NCBI GenBank assembly: GCA_026401035.1
Contig: JAPLNR010000062.1
Span: 1-64,000, forward strand
Reading direction: 5' to 3'
DNA: 64,000 nt
From: Planctomycetia bacterium
Lineage (GTDB): Bacteria; Planctomycetota; Planctomycetia; Pirellulales; UBA1268
The translations under genes and the position numbers were made by a program. Below are positions 1 to 7,447 of the stretch, one piece after another; the stretch's first letter is position 1; every line of letters starts with the position of its first letter. Under the pieces are notes generated by a model. It searched no databases, was not told the DNA's origin, and saw nothing but the letters and a program-made list of their open reading frames with translations.

Positions 1-2
1 TG

Positions 3-404
3 TTCGGCACCAAGGAGATTGTGACCGGAGACCGGTTTCTCTGGGAGTATTTGGACTCCGCAACCACAGGTAAAACCGACTTCGACTTCTCAGGGTTCGC
101 TTTCATCGACTACCTGCTCTCGTTCGTCACGGCATCTCTCCGCGAGCACCTTAACGTTGCCCTGAGAAGCGCCATGGTCGACGACCACTACTTCGTCATC
201 GCTGCGGATTTCGCGTCAAGCTTTGCGGAGTATCTCCGCTCACATCCACCCGATGCGACCGCGCTTCAAGCTTTTGTGGCCGATAACAGCCCAGACGCCG
301 ACGAGGAGTACATTGGCACCCTCCGCGAGACTCATGACTTTCTCGTCAGGTGGTTCGGCAGCATTGACCGGAACAGCTTTGGCGTGATTCACATTACGTT
401 TTGA
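3..404 (+). CDS. hypothetical cassette protein, 5' end outside the window
   Basis: The reading frame is open to the left edge, so the true start may lie upstream; a GTG at 21 would give 127 residues. The protein is acidic and soluble-looking, with no signal peptide or membrane segment. A stretch near residues 20-45 (FDFSGFAFIDYLLSF) vaguely recalls STAS-like folds, but I cannot assign a family. The stop at 404 lies 21 bases before an attC-like site, in the same orientation, as expected of an integron cassette gene. Codon use is visibly more mixed (more A/T in third positions) than in the housekeeping genes further right. Function unknown. Confidence 0.6.
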   Translation, partial: FGTKEIVTGDRFLWEYLDSATTGKTDFDFSGFAFIDYLLSFVTASLREHLNVALRSAMVDDHYFVIAADFASSFAEYLRSHPPDATALQAFVADNSPDADEEYIGTLRETHDFLVRWFGSIDRNSFGVIHITF

Positions 405-425
405 TCCCATGTATTCAGCTGAAGC

Positions 426-513
426 GCCTAACAACGCAATGCAGCGGACTCGCGATAAAATCGGTCGGAGTGGTTCGCGTAGGGTCGCGAGCCGCTGATT
501 GCAATCGTTCGGC
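426..513 (+). repeat. attC-like recombination site 1
   Basis: The left core is GCCTAAC (426-432) and the right core GTTCGGC (507-513). Inner arms GCAGCGGACTCGCGA and TCGCGAGCCGC pair except for extra bases on the left arm, which is the asymmetry expected of a folded single-strand attC. The left core here is the canonical GCCTAAC. A variable loop of about 38 bases separates the arms. Confidence 0.72.
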
Positions 514-606
514 AGGGACTGCGGACAGCATGCGTCCGCTCAAGTTCGACAGACTCCCAGGCCGATTGGTATTGGTATGCCTCGGAGAGTGAGGTATAAG
601 GCCGCC

Positions 607-966
607 ATGCCAACTGCCAGAAAGCCTCCCGACTTCCTGAACGGCGTGCCGGAACTCATCGTTCTCCGCCTGCTGTCGCAAAAACCGATGTACGGCTACG
701 AACTGATCCAGGCGATCCAGGTCGCGACGAGCCGGAACTTTGCGTTTGGCGAGGGCTGCATTTACCCCGTCCTGCACCGTCTCGAGGCGGATGGGGCGTT
801 AAATGGGCGCCGCGAGACCGTTCAAGGACGAAGCCGCATCGTCTATCGAGTCACAGCTAAGGGCCGCGGCCGACTGGAACAATCGGCAGTCGCCTGGAAG
901 CGGAGCGTGGAGGTCATTCAGGCAATCCTGAGTGAGGGAAACCGTGCCTCCCCTGCCATGGCTTGA
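607..966 (+). CDS. PadR family transcriptional regulator
   Basis: The 119-residue protein has the length and layout of single-domain PadR regulators. A winged helix spans residues 15-95 with the typical segments PMYGYELIQ, EGCIYPVLHRLEADG and YRVTAKGRGRLEQ, followed by a short C-terminal dimerisation helix. It lies in an integron cassette and its 3' end overlaps the start of the next gene, a membrane protein, by 23 bases. PadR genes are often paired with membrane proteins they regulate, and this arrangement suggests the same. The start at 607 is chosen because family homology begins at once; longer in-frame starts upstream would run back into the attC site. Confidence 0.85.
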   Translation: MPTARKPPDFLNGVPELIVLRLLSQKPMYGYELIQAIQVATSRNFAFGEGCIYPVLHRLEADGALNGRRETVQGRSRIVYRVTAKGRGRLEQSAVAWKRSVEVIQAILSEGNRASPAMA

Positions 967-1669
967 ACACTATCGCCGCGAGTTGGAGCGTCGCGGTGTG
1001 CCGCTCTCTTTTCAAAAGCGTTTCTTGGAAGAACTGCAGGATCACCTGATCGATCTCACGGAGGAAATCGCCATGTCTGAAAACATTCCGCACGACAAAC
1101 TCTCGAAGACCATCACGGACCGCCTGGGTGCGCCTGAACACGTCGCGACGGCGACTGCCGCGGAATATGCACAAGGCAGATTCGCAGCCCGTCACCCCTT
1201 CCTGATGTTTGGACTGATGCCGCTGCCAGCAATACTATGCCTGTTCGTGATGCTTGGAATCAGCTTCTGGCTGCTCGGTGAGTGCTTCAGCTTCTCGGAC
1301 GAGGGAACTCTGCGACCAGTCCAAGTCGCTTTTGCGTACACGTTCATGTGGCTTTGTCGGATCGTCCCATTTGCGACTGCGGCCGCGCTCTTTACTCGGG
1401 CATACGTTCACAGCAGGGCGAGCGAGTGGTGGTTTGTGTCGGCCGCCGCACAAGTCCTTGCTTTCGCCGGACTGTTCGACTGCCGAATTCACTACAGCGA
1501 CGTGCCGGGAAAGTCGTCCCTGATGATCGGGTTTCCGGTTCTTTCGGGTATGTGGCCTCCGTCACTCGACGTACTCGCGATGCACGGGATTCAAGTGGCC
1601 GTCGCCCTCGTGATTGGGATGGTGGTGATCCGTACGGCTGGCCAGCGACGGTCAAGCGCGGTCACCTGA
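944..1669 (+). CDS. PadR-associated membrane protein with N-terminal helical prefix domain
   Basis: A 241-residue protein. The first 70 residues are a charged helical region (WLEHYRRELERRG...FLEELQDHLIDLTEE) of the type found in front of permeases and in HAAS-like proteins next to PadR genes. About four hydrophobic segments follow, near residues 90-115, 130-155, 160-180 and 215-235. GTG at 944 is chosen over the GTG at 932 because a GAGGGA ribosome site sits 4 bases before it. It overlaps padR and shares the cassette, so the pair probably moves and is regulated together. Substrate and role are unknown. Confidence 0.65.
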   Translation: MPPLPWLEHYRRELERRGVPLSFQKRFLEELQDHLIDLTEEIAMSENIPHDKLSKTITDRLGAPEHVATATAAEYAQGRFAARHPFLMFGLMPLPAILCLFVMLGISFWLLGECFSFSDEGTLRPVQVAFAYTFMWLCRIVPFATAAALFTRAYVHSRASEWWFVSAAAQVLAFAGLFDCRIHYSDVPGKSSLMIGFPVLSGMWPPSLDVLAMHGIQVAVALVIGMVVIRTAGQRRSSAVT

Positions 1670-1691
1670 TGAGCCTGATGCTCAGTAGAGT

Positions 1692-1779
1692 GCCGAACAA
1701 AGCGATGCAGCGGACTCGCGATAAAATCGGTCCTGATGGAAAGTCCAAGGTCGCGAGCCGCTGATCGCGGCCGTTCGAC
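1692..1779 (+). repeat. attC-like recombination site 2
   Basis: Left core GCCGAAC (1692-1698), right core GTTCGAC (1773-1779). Arms GCGATGCAGCGGACTCGCGA and TCGCGAGCCGCTGATCGC are complementary except for one extra G and one extra A on the left arm, matching the extrahelical bases of attC sites. The sequence, including the loop, is almost identical to site 4. Confidence 0.75.
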
Positions 1780-1917
1780 AACAGAAGCCCCGTGCCAGAG
1801 CCGACAAGCCCCGCGTCGGGTTCCTATTTGACCCCCCAAGCGGTTAGCACTCGGTCGGCGGTGCGGTTGATCTGGGGTTGAGCTCTAGGAATCCCTCATC
1901 GTGAATTCGTCAGTATC

Positions 1918-2805
1918 TTGTCGCGGAACCGGCCGCGTCCGGAGGGGCCGTGGCAATACGTGGCCTGGGATGCTCGATCAGCGGGCAAATGGGCCGAATG
2001 CCTGGATGGCGCGGCCGGACTAGTCAATCTCGTCGGTCGCACCGTCGACTGCGTCAAGACGCCCGACCATTGCGACGAGATTCTACGGTCGCGGGTCGAG
2101 GCCACCCGAGCATTGGGCATCGCTTGTCGATCGGTAGCCTCGCCGCCTCCCGTATGGGCGCAGATGAGCACCGCGCACATTTACGGTGATCCGCCAAGCG
2201 TGCTATGCGACGAAGACAGTCCCACGGGTTATGGGCTGGCGCCAACGGTCGGGATCGCGTGGGAGAAAGAGTTTTCGCAAGCTCTGCTTCCGCACCAACG
2301 CGGCGTTGTGTTGCGGACGAGCTTCGTCATTGGCCGGAATCGCGGCGCTGGGGGCGGTGCGCTTTCGAAACTCGTGCCACTTGCACGGTTCGGTCTAGGC
2401 GGTTCGGTCGGCAGTGGCCAGCAGGGAATGAGTTGGATTCACGAGGTGGATATGAATCGGCTCTTCGAGCGCGGCCTTACCGATGACAGCATGATCGGCG
2501 TCTACGTGGCCAGCAGCCCGAATCCGGTGAGCAACGCCGAGTTCATGCGCAGCCTGCGCCAAGCAGTGCCCTGGCCGAAGGTGCCGCTGGCCCTGCCAGC
2601 CTTCGAATGGATGGTCCGGATCGGTGCGCCGCTTCTGCTCCGCACGGATCCAGAGATCGCTCTCTATGGTCGCTACGTGAAGAGTAGCCGACTTGAGCGA
2701 GAGCGATTCTCTTTCTCCTATCCGCGACTCCCTGAGGCACTTGCGGCCTGCTTCACCCAGCCGATTCGGAATGCCGAACCACGCAATGCAGCGGACTCGC
2801 GATAA
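1918..2805 (+). pseudogene. 5'-truncated TIGR01777/YfcH-like NAD-dependent epimerase
   Basis: The frame is open from 1882 and the first possible start is a TTG at 1918. The translated part matches the later portion of TIGR01777-family sugar-nucleotide epimerase-like proteins: [10 protein letters not shown], the substrate-side STAHIYGD segment, [19 protein letters not shown] and a C-terminal DUF1731-like end. The N-terminal glycine-rich NAD-binding loop (GGTGFIG in the family) is missing. A stop at 1879-1881 prevents extension upstream. The 3' end runs into attC site 3 and terminates inside it. It looks like a decayed gene captured as a cassette; a frameshift further upstream is less likely because no matching Rossmann sequence is seen between 1780 and 1880. 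Confidence 0.6.
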
Positions 2806-2861
2806 AATCCGGCGGTATGGATAATCCATTTGTCGCGAGCCGCTGATTGCCATCGTTCGGC
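2773..2861 (+). repeat. attC-like recombination site 3
   Basis: Left core GCCGAAC (2773-2779) and right core GTTCGGC (2855-2861) are exact reverse complements. The inner arms ACGCAATGCAGCGGACTCGCGA and GTCGCGAGCCGCTGATTGC show the same left-arm bulges as the other copies. The loop sequence differs from sites 2 and 4. Confidence 0.75.
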
Positions 2862-2880
2862 TGAAGCATGGAGGTGCATC

Positions 2881-3693
2881 ATGAAGTTGCTCTCGTTGTG
2901 GATGATCGTAGCGGCAATGCTTTGGACGGCCCCGAATTTGTATTCGGAAGATGCTTCGTTGAAGCCGCCCGAATCGCAGCAGGCGCCAATGCCGCCCGCT
3001 GGCCATCAACTGTCGTCGGTCAAAGGCGTCAGCATCGTGCGAGTCGACTCGCGTGATCAGGCTACAACCCCATACATCTCTTTCAAGCGGACCGATTTTT
3101 ATGGCCGCGGCCGGATCACAGCCACCAGATTGCCACTTTCGTCGATCTTGCTCGACGCTGCACCCGTTGATGCGGATCACCTGTTTCTGAATGCGCCGCT
3201 TCCCGACGGGCTCTACAATGTTGAAATCTCGACGCCAAGAGGCGGTAACGAGAAAATGTTCGAACTTCTCCAAATGTCGCTAGCGCGGTCATTTCGAGTT
3301 CAGGCACGAGTCGCAAACTACGACGAGCCGGTCGTCGCCCTTCGCAAGACGGCTGATTGGGATAAACGGCCTCTCCCTCGCGTGAAAGGCGTGCTGTTTG
3401 ACACCCCGATTGTTCAGTTCCATTTGTTTGAAGAGGTAGCGACGAATGCGCAGGGCCATGTGCAGATAAAGTTCAAGGGTGATATGGAATGCCTTGCCAA
3501 GAGTGGTTTCGATGAGTATTTCGGCAAGCCTGTCGTGAATCAGACCGGCATCGAGGGGCTGTATTCCTTCGACATTGCTTTGCAGCAAGCTTCGAAGACT
3601 GCCGACCTTGTAGCGTTCCTGAAAGATCATGGACTCGTGTTTGTTGCGGATAATCAGAAAAAGATCGGGGTGTATGTGGAGCCTCTTCGGTAA
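2881..3693 (+). CDS. DUF3738 (TIGR03435)-like exported protein
   Basis: A 270-residue protein beginning with a clear signal peptide (MKLLSLWMIVAAMLW..., cleavage near residue 20). The start at 2881 is supported by GGAGG ending 7 bases before it. The middle holds 'MSLARSFRVQARV' and 'EPVVALR' and the C-terminal third holds 'GKPVVNQTGIEGLYSFDI', both characteristic of the TIGR03435/DUF3738 family, which is best known from Acidobacteria. The family's biochemical role is unknown. The gene is the sole occupant of an attC-bounded cassette, consistent with horizontal acquisition. Confidence 0.7.
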   Translation: MKLLSLWMIVAAMLWTAPNLYSEDASLKPPESQQAPMPPAGHQLSSVKGVSIVRVDSRDQATTPYISFKRTDFYGRGRITATRLPLSSILLDAAPVDADHLFLNAPLPDGLYNVEISTPRGGNEKMFELLQMSLARSFRVQARVANYDEPVVALRKTADWDKRPLPRVKGVLFDTPIVQFHLFEEVATNAQGHVQIKFKGDMECLAKSGFDEYFGKPVVNQTGIEGLYSFDIALQQASKTADLVAFLKDHGLVFVADNQKKIGVYVEPLR

Positions 3694-3733
3694 TCTGTTT
3701 GCGAATGCAGCTGCTAGCCGTGGCCGAGCGAAG

Positions 3734-3821
3734 GCCGAACAAAGCGATGCAGCGGACTCGCGATAAAATCGGCCCTGATGGAAAGTCCAAGGTCGCGAGC
3801 CGCTGATCGCCAACGTTCTGG
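3734..3821 (+). repeat. attC-like recombination site 4 (last site)
   Basis: Left core GCCGAAC (3734-3740); right core GTTCTGG (3815-3821) departs from the others at its last three positions. The arms and loop match site 2 almost base for base. No further copy is seen to the right, so this marks the right end of the recognisable array. Confidence 0.72.
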
Positions 3822-3849
3822 CGAGCCTCTGACCATCCTCGGGTGATTG

Positions 3850-4335
3850 ATGAATCCAACCGTTTACCTCGAAACAACGATCATCGGCTACCTCGCGATG
3901 CAGCCCAGCGGCGTCTTACGGATCGCTGCCAACCAGCAGACCACGCACGAGTGGTGGACCGGGCATCGCCATCGTTTTTCCGTATACGTCTCGCGATTCG
4001 TGGTCGGCGAATGCGCGGCGGGTGATTCGGTCGCCGCGGCTGATCGCCTGCGTGTATTGGCCGAAGTGCCGCTATTGGAGGTCACGACGGATGCGGAATC
4101 ACTTGCCGGAGCGTTGCTTGAAGAGGTGCCGTTGCCCCCAAAGGCAGCCACCGACGCCCTGCATATCGCGGTCGCGGCCGTCAACGGTGTCGAATATCTG
4201 CTGACCTGGAACTGCAGGCATATCGCTAACCCTGCCCTCAGGCCGCGAATCGAATCGGTTTGTCGTAGAATGGGGTTTGAGCCCCCTGTCATTTGCACCC
4301 CGCAGGAACTTCTGGAGATCGACGATGGAAACTGA
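3850..4335 (+). CDS. PIN domain protein (VapC-like toxin candidate)
   Basis: A 161-residue protein beginning MNPTVYLETTIIGYLA, the usual start of a PIN ribonuclease family in which the first acidic residue is a Glu (ETTI). A conserved central acidic residue follows at FVVGECAAGD, and KAATDALHIAVAA plus LLTWNCRHIANP form the C-terminal active-site region. These suggest metal-dependent RNA cleavage. The ATG at 3850 is preferred to a TTG just before it. Its stop overlaps the start of a 59-residue gene by 11 bases, the layout of a toxin with its partner. It begins 28 bases after the last attC site and may be a final cassette lacking attC, or chromosomal. Confidence 0.8.
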   Translation: MNPTVYLETTIIGYLAMQPSGVLRIAANQQTTHEWWTGHRHRFSVYVSRFVVGECAAGDSVAAADRLRVLAEVPLLEVTTDAESLAGALLEEVPLPPKAATDALHIAVAAVNGVEYLLTWNCRHIANPALRPRIESVCRRMGFEPPVICTPQELLEIDDGN

Positions 4336-4504
4336 TCCGGTCGTTGCCGAAGTGAGAGCGGTTCGCGAGCAGCTGGCCGCCCGGCTCGGGTTCCGGCTCC
4401 ACGACATCGTCAAAGAAGCACAGCGGCAAGATGCTGCTGGCGACAGAAAAGTCGTCCGGCTCCCACCACGCCGCCCAATCGCCGCGGCCGTAGACTCGAA
4501 GTAG
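4325..4504 (+). CDS. small partner protein of the PIN gene (putative antitoxin)
   Basis: A 59-residue protein, METDPVVAEVRAVREQLAAR..., with a predicted amphipathic N-terminal helix, a central segment GFRLHDIVKEAQRQD and a basic, proline-rich tail (VVRLPPRRP). It overlaps the PIN gene by 11 bases, implying translational coupling. Small proteins of this shape follow PIN genes in planctomycete and cyanobacterial genomes. The antitoxin role is inferred from position only. The order toxin then antitoxin is reversed relative to classic vapBC. Confidence 0.65.
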   Translation: METDPVVAEVRAVREQLAARLGFRLHDIVKEAQRQDAAGDRKVVRLPPRRPIAAAVDSK

Positions 4505-4833
4505 CCAAAACCAGGCGTTGGATCAGACGGCGGCCTACGTCCAGCGGTGTAGCTTGGTGTTTGGTCCGCCGGAACGTGTCAATGACTTTGAGACAGCTGC
4601 GAAACGAATTGAGTGTCGCGGGGTAGTTCAAGTGTGCGGACTGTTGGCCGATTTTCGGGAGGGTTGATCCAGACTTCCGCTGCCGGCGTCAGCGGCCGCG
4701 GAACGCCGCGGACGAACCGCCCCGAGCCGGCTGCCATGCGGGCAACGGGCACCGATGGCAGGCAGGAGCCGGCGAGCCCGAAAGTGCCACGATTCCCGCA
4801 GCACTCGCGGGTGTTGAGATTGAGAAAAGAAAG
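4505..4833. other. gap without recognisable gene
   Basis: Between the PIN module and tRNA-Cys I find no convincing coding frame, attC copy or dispersed repeat. The tail of the stretch is rich in C and G and overlaps only unsupported reading frames. Confidence 0.5.
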
Positions 4834-4905
4834 AGGCTCCGGTCGGAGTCGAACCGACGATGGCGGATTTGCAATCCGCTGCCTTAGCCACTTGGCTACG
4901 GAGCC
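4834..4905 (-). tRNA. tRNA-Cys (anticodon GCA)
   Basis: Read on the minus strand, a 7-bp acceptor stem GGCTCCG/CGGAGCC closes a full cloverleaf. The D arm is GCCAAGTGGCTAAGGC, the anticodon stem-loop is CGGATTGCAAATCCG with GCA at the anticodon, and the T arm is GTCGGTTCGACTCCGAC. The discriminator base is U, as usual for tRNA-Cys. CCA is not encoded. Confidence 0.95.
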
Positions 4906-5164
4906 TTCTGCGAGAAAACCAACAATCACACGCTATGGGAGTCTGGGCCGTTTGGTCAAGCCTTGCCGGTCGGCTCGACCCTCCCGAAATCTCCTCATGC
5001 AGCGATTCGTCCCGCTGTAGCAATTGCATCGGCCAGACCGGCCTGGATTCTTCAGTTTCGCTTTCCAGCCGGTTTCCGGAGGGCGATTGTGGCCCGGCAG
5101 GGCGGGCATCGATATAGTCTGCGTTCCTTCCACACCTTTCCAGGAACTGCAGGAGCAACGCTCG

Positions 5165-6634
5165 ATGGCAAAAACAGCCTCTTGTGACATCGGTCTGATC
5201 GGTCTGGCCGTCATGGGCGAGAACCTGGCCCTCAACATCGCCAGCCGCGGCTATTCCATCGCCGTTTTCAACCGAACAGCGAGCGTCACCGACGCCTTCA
5301 CGGCCTCGCGCGGCAACCAGCCCAACGTCGTCGGCTGCCACACGCTGGAAGACCTCGTCGCGGCACTCAAGCCACCCCGCAAGGTCATGATGATGGTGAA
5401 GGCGGGCCCCGCCGTCGACGACCTGATCAAGACGCTCACGCCGCTGCTCGCCAAGGGCGACGTGATCATCGATGGCGGCAACACGCTCTATTCCGACACG
5501 GAGCGACGCACCAAGGAGGTCGAGGCGGCCGGCCTGCTCTTCGTCGGCACGGGCGTGTCCGGCGGCGAGGAGGGCGCGCTCAAGGGCCCGAGCCTGATGC
5601 CGGGCGGCTCGAAGGCGGCCTGGCCCCTTGTGCAGCCGATCTTCCAGGCGATCTCCGCCAAGGTCGGGCCCAAGGGCGACATCCCCTGCTGCGACTGGGT
5701 GGGTCCGCGCGGCGCCGGCCACTACGTGAAGATGGTGCACAACGGCATCGAGTACGGCGACATGCAGCTGATCTGCGAGGCCTACTGGCTGCTGAAGCAC
5801 GGTGCCGGGCTCTCCAACGACGAGCTCGCTCAGGTGTTCGATGAGTGGAACAAGAGCGAACTCGACAGCTACCTGATCGAGATCACCCGCGACATCTTTA
5901 CCGTGAAGGATTCCGAGACGGGCGGCTTCATGGTCGATTCGATTCTCGACAAGGCCGGCGCGAAGGGCACCGGCAAGTGGATGAGCCAGCTCGCCCTCGA
6001 TCTCGGCGTGCCAAGCACGCTCGTCACCGAAGCCGTCTACGCCCGCTGCCTCTCGGCGTTCAAGGACGCCCGCGTGCGGGCGAGCAAGGTGCTCAAGGGC
6101 CCCGACCTCCCCAACCACGGCAATCCCGCCGAGTTCGTGGAGCAGGTACGACAGGCGCTCTACGCTTCGAAGATCGCCAGTTATGCCCAGGGCTACGTGC
6201 AACTGGCTGCCGCGGCAAAGGAGCACGACTGGCAGCTCGACTACGGCGCGATCGCCATGATGTGGCGGGGCGGCTGCATCATCCGGGCCCAGTTCCTCGA
6301 GCGGATCGCCGATGCCTACAAGGCGCAGCCGAACCTGGAAAATCTCATGCTCGCTCCCTACTTCACCGAGGCGCTGACCAAGGCCCAAAAGGCCTGGCGG
6401 CACGTGGTCGCCACCGCGGCCACGATCGGCATCCCCGCGCCGGTGTTCATGACAGCGCTGGCCTACTACGACGGGTATCGCCACGCCAGCCTGCCGGCCA
6501 ACCTGCTGCAGGCCCAGCGGGATTATTTCGGAGCCCACACCTACGAGCGGACCGACAAGCCGGGCACGTTCCACACTGAGTGGCTCGACCTGCGGAAGCC
6601 GGTGACTGGCAAGAAAGCCTCAGGGAAGGAATAG
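5165..6634 (+). CDS. gnd: 6-phosphogluconate dehydrogenase (decarboxylating)
   Basis: A 489-residue enzyme, the usual length. It converts 6-phosphogluconate to ribulose 5-phosphate with release of CO2 and reduction of NADP in the oxidative pentose phosphate pathway. The N-terminal nucleotide-binding fold GLIGLAVMGENLALN is followed by the catalytic region GVSGGEEGALKGPSLMPGG and KMVHNGIEYGDMQ, and by ILDKAGAKGTGKWM in the helical domain. The start at 5165 has AGGAG 9 bases upstream. Only one base separates it from the next gene, and zwf follows shortly after. Confidence 0.97.
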   Translation: MAKTASCDIGLIGLAVMGENLALNIASRGYSIAVFNRTASVTDAFTASRGNQPNVVGCHTLEDLVAALKPPRKVMMMVKAGPAVDDLIKTLTPLLAKGDVIIDGGNTLYSDTERRTKEVEAAGLLFVGTGVSGGEEGALKGPSLMPGGSKAAWPLVQPIFQAISAKVGPKGDIPCCDWVGPRGAGHYVKMVHNGIEYGDMQLICEAYWLLKHGAGLSNDELAQVFDEWNKSELDSYLIEITRDIFTVKDSETGGFMVDSILDKAGAKGTGKWMSQLALDLGVPSTLVTEAVYARCLSAFKDARVRASKVLKGPDLPNHGNPAEFVEQVRQALYASKIASYAQGYVQLAAAAKEHDWQLDYGAIAMMWRGGCIIRAQFLERIADAYKAQPNLENLMLAPYFTEALTKAQKAWRHVVATAATIGIPAPVFMTALAYYDGYRHASLPANLLQAQRDYFGAHTYERTDKPGTFHTEWLDLRKPVTGKKASGKE

Positions 6635-6635
6635 C

Positions 6636-7418
6636 ATGGCCAACGACTTCCTGGAACAACTCTTCAGCCTGAAAGGCCGCACCGCCGTGGTCGTCGGCGG
6701 CACCGGCGTGCTGGGCGGCGCGCTCGCGGAGGGGCTGGCCCAGGCCGGGGCCTTCGTCGTGGTGGCCGGCCGCGGGGCCGATCGTGGCCAGGCCCGGGTC
6801 GACTCGATCCGGGCAGCGGGTGGCGACGGGACGTTCATCTCGGTCGATGCGATCGACCGGGCCAGCGTGCGGGCCCTGCTCGAGGGCACGGTCAACGCGC
6901 GGGGCCGGGCCGATATTCTGGTGAACTGTGCCGGCGTGAATTCCTCGGTGCCCTACTTCGACATCCCCGACGAAGACTTCGCCAAGGTGCTCGACACCAA
7001 CCTCAAGAGCACGCACCTGGGCTGCCAGATCTTCGGAGCGCACATGGCAAGCCTCGGTGGCGGCGCGATCCTCAACATCGGCAGCGTGTCGGCCGACAAG
7101 CCGCTGTCGAAGGTCTTCATTTATTCGGCTTCGAAGGCGGCCGTGCTCAACTACACGCAGAACGTGGCCCGCGAACTGGCGCCCCAGGGCGTGCGGGTGA
7201 ACGTGCTCTGCCCCGGCTTCTTTCCGGCCGAACAGAACCGCAAGATTCTCTCGCCCGAACGGACGGCGACGATCATGAGCCAGACGCCGATGAACCGCTT
7301 CGGCAATCCGGAGGAACTCGTGGGCGCGGCGATCCTGCTCTGCGCCCCGGCGGCCGGCAGCTTCATCACTGGCACGAGCATCTACGTCGACGGCGGCTTC
7401 ACCGGCATGCGGTTCTGA
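6636..7418 (+). CDS. short-chain dehydrogenase/reductase
   Basis: A 260-residue classical SDR. The NAD(P)-binding motif VVVGGTGVLGG is near residues 18-28, NCAGVN follows, and the catalytic Ser (NIGSVSA) and Tyr-Lys pair (YSASK) are present. The C-terminal end FITGTSIYVDGGFTG is typical. It resembles the KduD, gluconate 5-dehydrogenase and fructuronate-reductase-like SDR groups, but the substrate cannot be fixed from sequence alone. It starts one base after the gnd stop and so is co-transcribed with gnd, suggesting a sugar-acid substrate feeding the same pathway. Confidence 0.88.
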   Translation: MANDFLEQLFSLKGRTAVVVGGTGVLGGALAEGLAQAGAFVVVAGRGADRGQARVDSIRAAGGDGTFISVDAIDRASVRALLEGTVNARGRADILVNCAGVNSSVPYFDIPDEDFAKVLDTNLKSTHLGCQIFGAHMASLGGGAILNIGSVSADKPLSKVFIYSASKAAVLNYTQNVARELAPQGVRVNVLCPGFFPAEQNRKILSPERTATIMSQTPMNRFGNPEELVGAAILLCAPAAGSFITGTSIYVDGGFTGMRF

Positions 7419-7425
7419 ACGGTGT

Positions 7426-7447
7426 GACAGGCTGAAGCCTGTCCTAC
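7426..7447 (+). repeat. REP hairpin copy 1
   Basis: GACAGGCTGAAGCCTGTC followed by CTAC and then TTTCCGG. It is the first of 14 copies in this window and lies 8 bases after the SDR stop. The gap 7419-7790 holds this copy and copy 2 and no gene; a degenerate longer unit continues to GTGCCGAACAGGAT at 7462-7475. Confidence 0.9.

Larger units (their letters stand above)
1..3821 (+). mobile_element. integron gene-cassette array (CALIN or distal part of an integron)
   Basis: Four attC-like sites (426-513, 1692-1779, 2773-2861, 3734-3821), all in the same orientation, punctuate four gene segments transcribed in the same direction. Taking recombination at the G/TT of each right-hand core, the cassettes are about 1-507 (partial), 508-1773, 1774-2855 and 2856-3815. 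Gene content is unrelated from one unit to the next and unlike the housekeeping genes downstream. No integrase gene or attI site is in the window; if one exists it should lie to the left. The core sites read GCCGAAC/GTTCGGC rather than the textbook RYYYAAC/GTTRRRY, so assignment rests on overall architecture. Confidence 0.72.

Noticed and set aside
4906-5164. Riboswitch or small RNA between tRNA-Cys and gnd
   Set aside because: No conserved structure or known motif could be recognised by eye.
4628-6574. A 648-residue minus-strand frame across tRNA-Cys and gnd
   Set aside because: It is antisense to gnd and covers a tRNA; no family resemblance.
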